DNA of 35,314 nucleotides. Origin: an uncultured Pelagibacteraceae bacterium (GTDB lineage Bacteria > Pseudomonadota > Alphaproteobacteria > Pelagibacterales > Pelagibacteraceae). The DNA is taken from assembly GCA_902515205.1 (NCBI GenBank), contig CABXTU010000012.1:1-35314 (forward strand), read 5' to 3'. Within the stretch, counting starts at the first letter, position 1. Each line of letters starts with the position of its first letter. A program made the position numbers and the translations under genes. The notes under the pieces were generated by a model. That model was not told the origin of the DNA. It ran no database searches and saw nothing but the letters and a program-made list of their open reading frames with translations. Of the stretch, positions 34,323 through 35,314 are shown piece after piece.

Positions 34323-35078
34323 ATGAAAATTACTAAACTTAATAAAAGAATATTTGTTTTAGGAGGCTCTGGAGTTATTGGATCTCAAATATGCAAAGAT
34401 CTTTCTGAAACTGGATCTAAAGTTTTCAATATTGATATAAAATTTAAAAAAAAAAAAATTAAAAAAATCAAAAATATATTTTTAGATATCGGAAATGTAA
34501 AAAAATTAGAATTTGGGATAAATAAAATAATTAAGCTTTATGGTATTCCTGATGTTTTGATAAATTGTAGCTATCCTAAAACATCTGATTGGGGAAATAG
34601 CTCATTTAAAAATATTTCTTTAAATAACTTTCAAAAAAATATTGATATACATCTTAATTCATTTGTATGGTCAGCAAAAATTATTGCAAATCAAATGATA
34701 AAAAAAGAAAAAGGTTCAATAATATTTTTAAGTTCAATTTATGGATTGGTTGGACAAGATTTAGAAATATACAAAAATACGAAAATGAAAGAAAATTTAA
34801 CTTATGCTGTTATAAAGGGAGGACTAATTTCTTTAACTAAACAGATGGCTTCATACTACGGAAAGTATAACATTAGAATAAATTCTATATCTCCCGGAGG
34901 TATTAAAGAAGAAAATCATCCTTCAGCTTTTATTAAGAAATATATAGCAAAAGTTCCACTAAAAAGATTTTGTACCTCAAAAGATGTTTCTGGGGCTACG
35001 TTATTTTTAGCAAGTGATTTATCATCATATATCACTGGAACTACTTTAAAGGTAGACGGTGGCTGGACAGCAGTTTAA
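34323..35078 (+). CDS. ptmA: Short-chain dehydrogenase, PtmA-like
   Basis: The 251-residue SDR has GGSGVIG (14-20), the Ser at 137-138 in FLSSIYG, and Tyr161/Lys165 in YAVIKGG, the complete SDR catalytic set. NCSYPKTSDWGN (81-92) and the long EIYKNTKMKENLTYA insert match PtmA from Campylobacter rather than general SDRs; PtmA is part of the legionaminic acid pathway before PtmE. It closes with a typical DGGWTAV tail. A run of 12 A lies at 34446-34457. A second operator and promoter lie upstream, and an unknown gene follows after six bases. Confidence 0.87.
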   Translation: MKITKLNKRIFVLGGSGVIGSQICKDLSETGSKVFNIDIKFKKKKIKKIKNIFLDIGNVKKLEFGINKIIKLYGIPDVLINCSYPKTSDWGNSSFKNISLNNFQKNIDIHLNSFVWSAKIIANQMIKKEKGSIIFLSSIYGLVGQDLEIYKNTKMKENLTYAVIKGGLISLTKQMASYYGKYNIRINSISPGGIKEENHPSAFIKKYIAKVPLKRFCTSKDVSGATLFLASDLSSYITGTTLKVDGGWTAV

Positions 35079-35084
35079 AGAATA

Positions 35085-35314
35085 TGTCCGAAAAAATTTT
35101 TTGTTTATTAATTGATTTTAAATATTTAGATCATTTCCTTTATACACAAGAATTTTTAATGGAAAAAATTTCAAAAAATTATGAGAAGTTTTATATAATT
35201 GACTCAAGCAAAATTGAAAACAAAGTTGACTCAATTTATTTTAATTGGGATAAATTTTCAGTCGCAAAATTTGAGAAAAAACAAATTGAAAAGTTAATCT
35301 TTAAAAATTTTATT
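35085..35314 (+). CDS. Unknown protein, N-terminal 76 residues, cut by window edge
   Basis: ATG 35085 starts six bases after the ptmA-like stop and stays open to the window edge. The visible part has a short hydrophobic strand (KIFCLLIDF), then charged helices, then YEKFYIIDS, suggesting a Rossmann-like first half such as a GT-B N-terminus. I do not recognise it. The tight spacing suggests co-transcription with ptmA. Confidence 0.6.

Noticed and set aside
1..35314. tRNA, rRNA, CRISPR, insertion sequences, attachment sites
   Set aside because: None was visible on either strand: no clover-leaf-like sequence, regular spaced repeats, transposase or integrase frames.

Overview
The window is a dense surface-polysaccharide (O-antigen, capsule or glycan) gene cluster from a very AT-rich, streamlined bacterium. 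Proteins are unusually rich in Lys, Asn, Ile and Phe, intergenic gaps are tiny, many genes overlap by 1 to 17 bases, and there is no tRNA, rRNA, IS element or CRISPR. This style, together with an EPS-type MarR regulator, suits a SAR11 (Pelagibacterales) alphaproteobacterium and its hypervariable surface-glycan island. The taxon is an inference from style, not from a marker gene.

Layout. Positions 1-3759 (minus strand) hold a GT2, a GT4 and the GDP-fucose-type pair fcl and gmd. Positions 3828-5704 (plus) hold a GT4 and a polyprenol-phosphate-mannose-synthase-like GT2, converging on 5711-10097 (minus): a multi-membrane-span GT-C-like protein, a GT4 and two methyltransferase-like proteins. A PhyH-type oxygenase stands alone on the plus strand (10224-11069). 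From 26697 down to 11076 runs one long minus-strand gene train: MarR-type regulator, legB, legG, legI, carbamoyltransferase, class III aminotransferase, legC, amidotransferase/HisH/HisF triad, ABC flippase-like exporter, a second HisF/HisH/amidotransferase triad and a polysaccharide deacetylase. Divergent on the plus strand (26769-32475) are a frame-broken formyltransferase, legF, a ptmE-like CBS nucleotidyltransferase, an acyl carrier protein, an FkbH-like protein and a GNAT-like acyltransferase. A KpsS/KpsC-like protein (32472-34178, minus), a ptmA-like SDR (34323-35078, plus) and the start of an unknown gene close the window.

How the genes work together. The core is a legionaminic-acid-type (nonulosonate) pathway. 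By the Campylobacter precedent, PtmE makes a GDP-linked amino sugar, LegB dehydrates it, LegC aminates C4, an acyltransferase acylates that amine, LegG epimerises and releases the sugar, LegI condenses it with PEP, and LegF makes the CMP-sugar. No classical LegH acetyltransferase is visible. Instead there are two unusual candidates: a formyltransferase, and an ACP/FkbH/GNAT cassette that would deliver a carrier-bound acyl group, perhaps glyceryl. Two different amidotransferase triads suggest two amidination (acetamidino-type) reactions. Carbamoylation, methylation, hydroxylation and deacetylation genes would add more decoration.

Regulation. A perfect palindrome, TGTTCA-N5-TGAACA, occurs twice, each time on a plausible sigma70-type promoter: one in front of the MarR-type gene and one in front of ptmA. 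This suggests an autoregulated switch for the whole nonulosonate locus.

No stretch above 300 bases lacks a gene. The largest gaps are 34179-34322 (operator and promoter) and 10098-10223 (no convincing signal).
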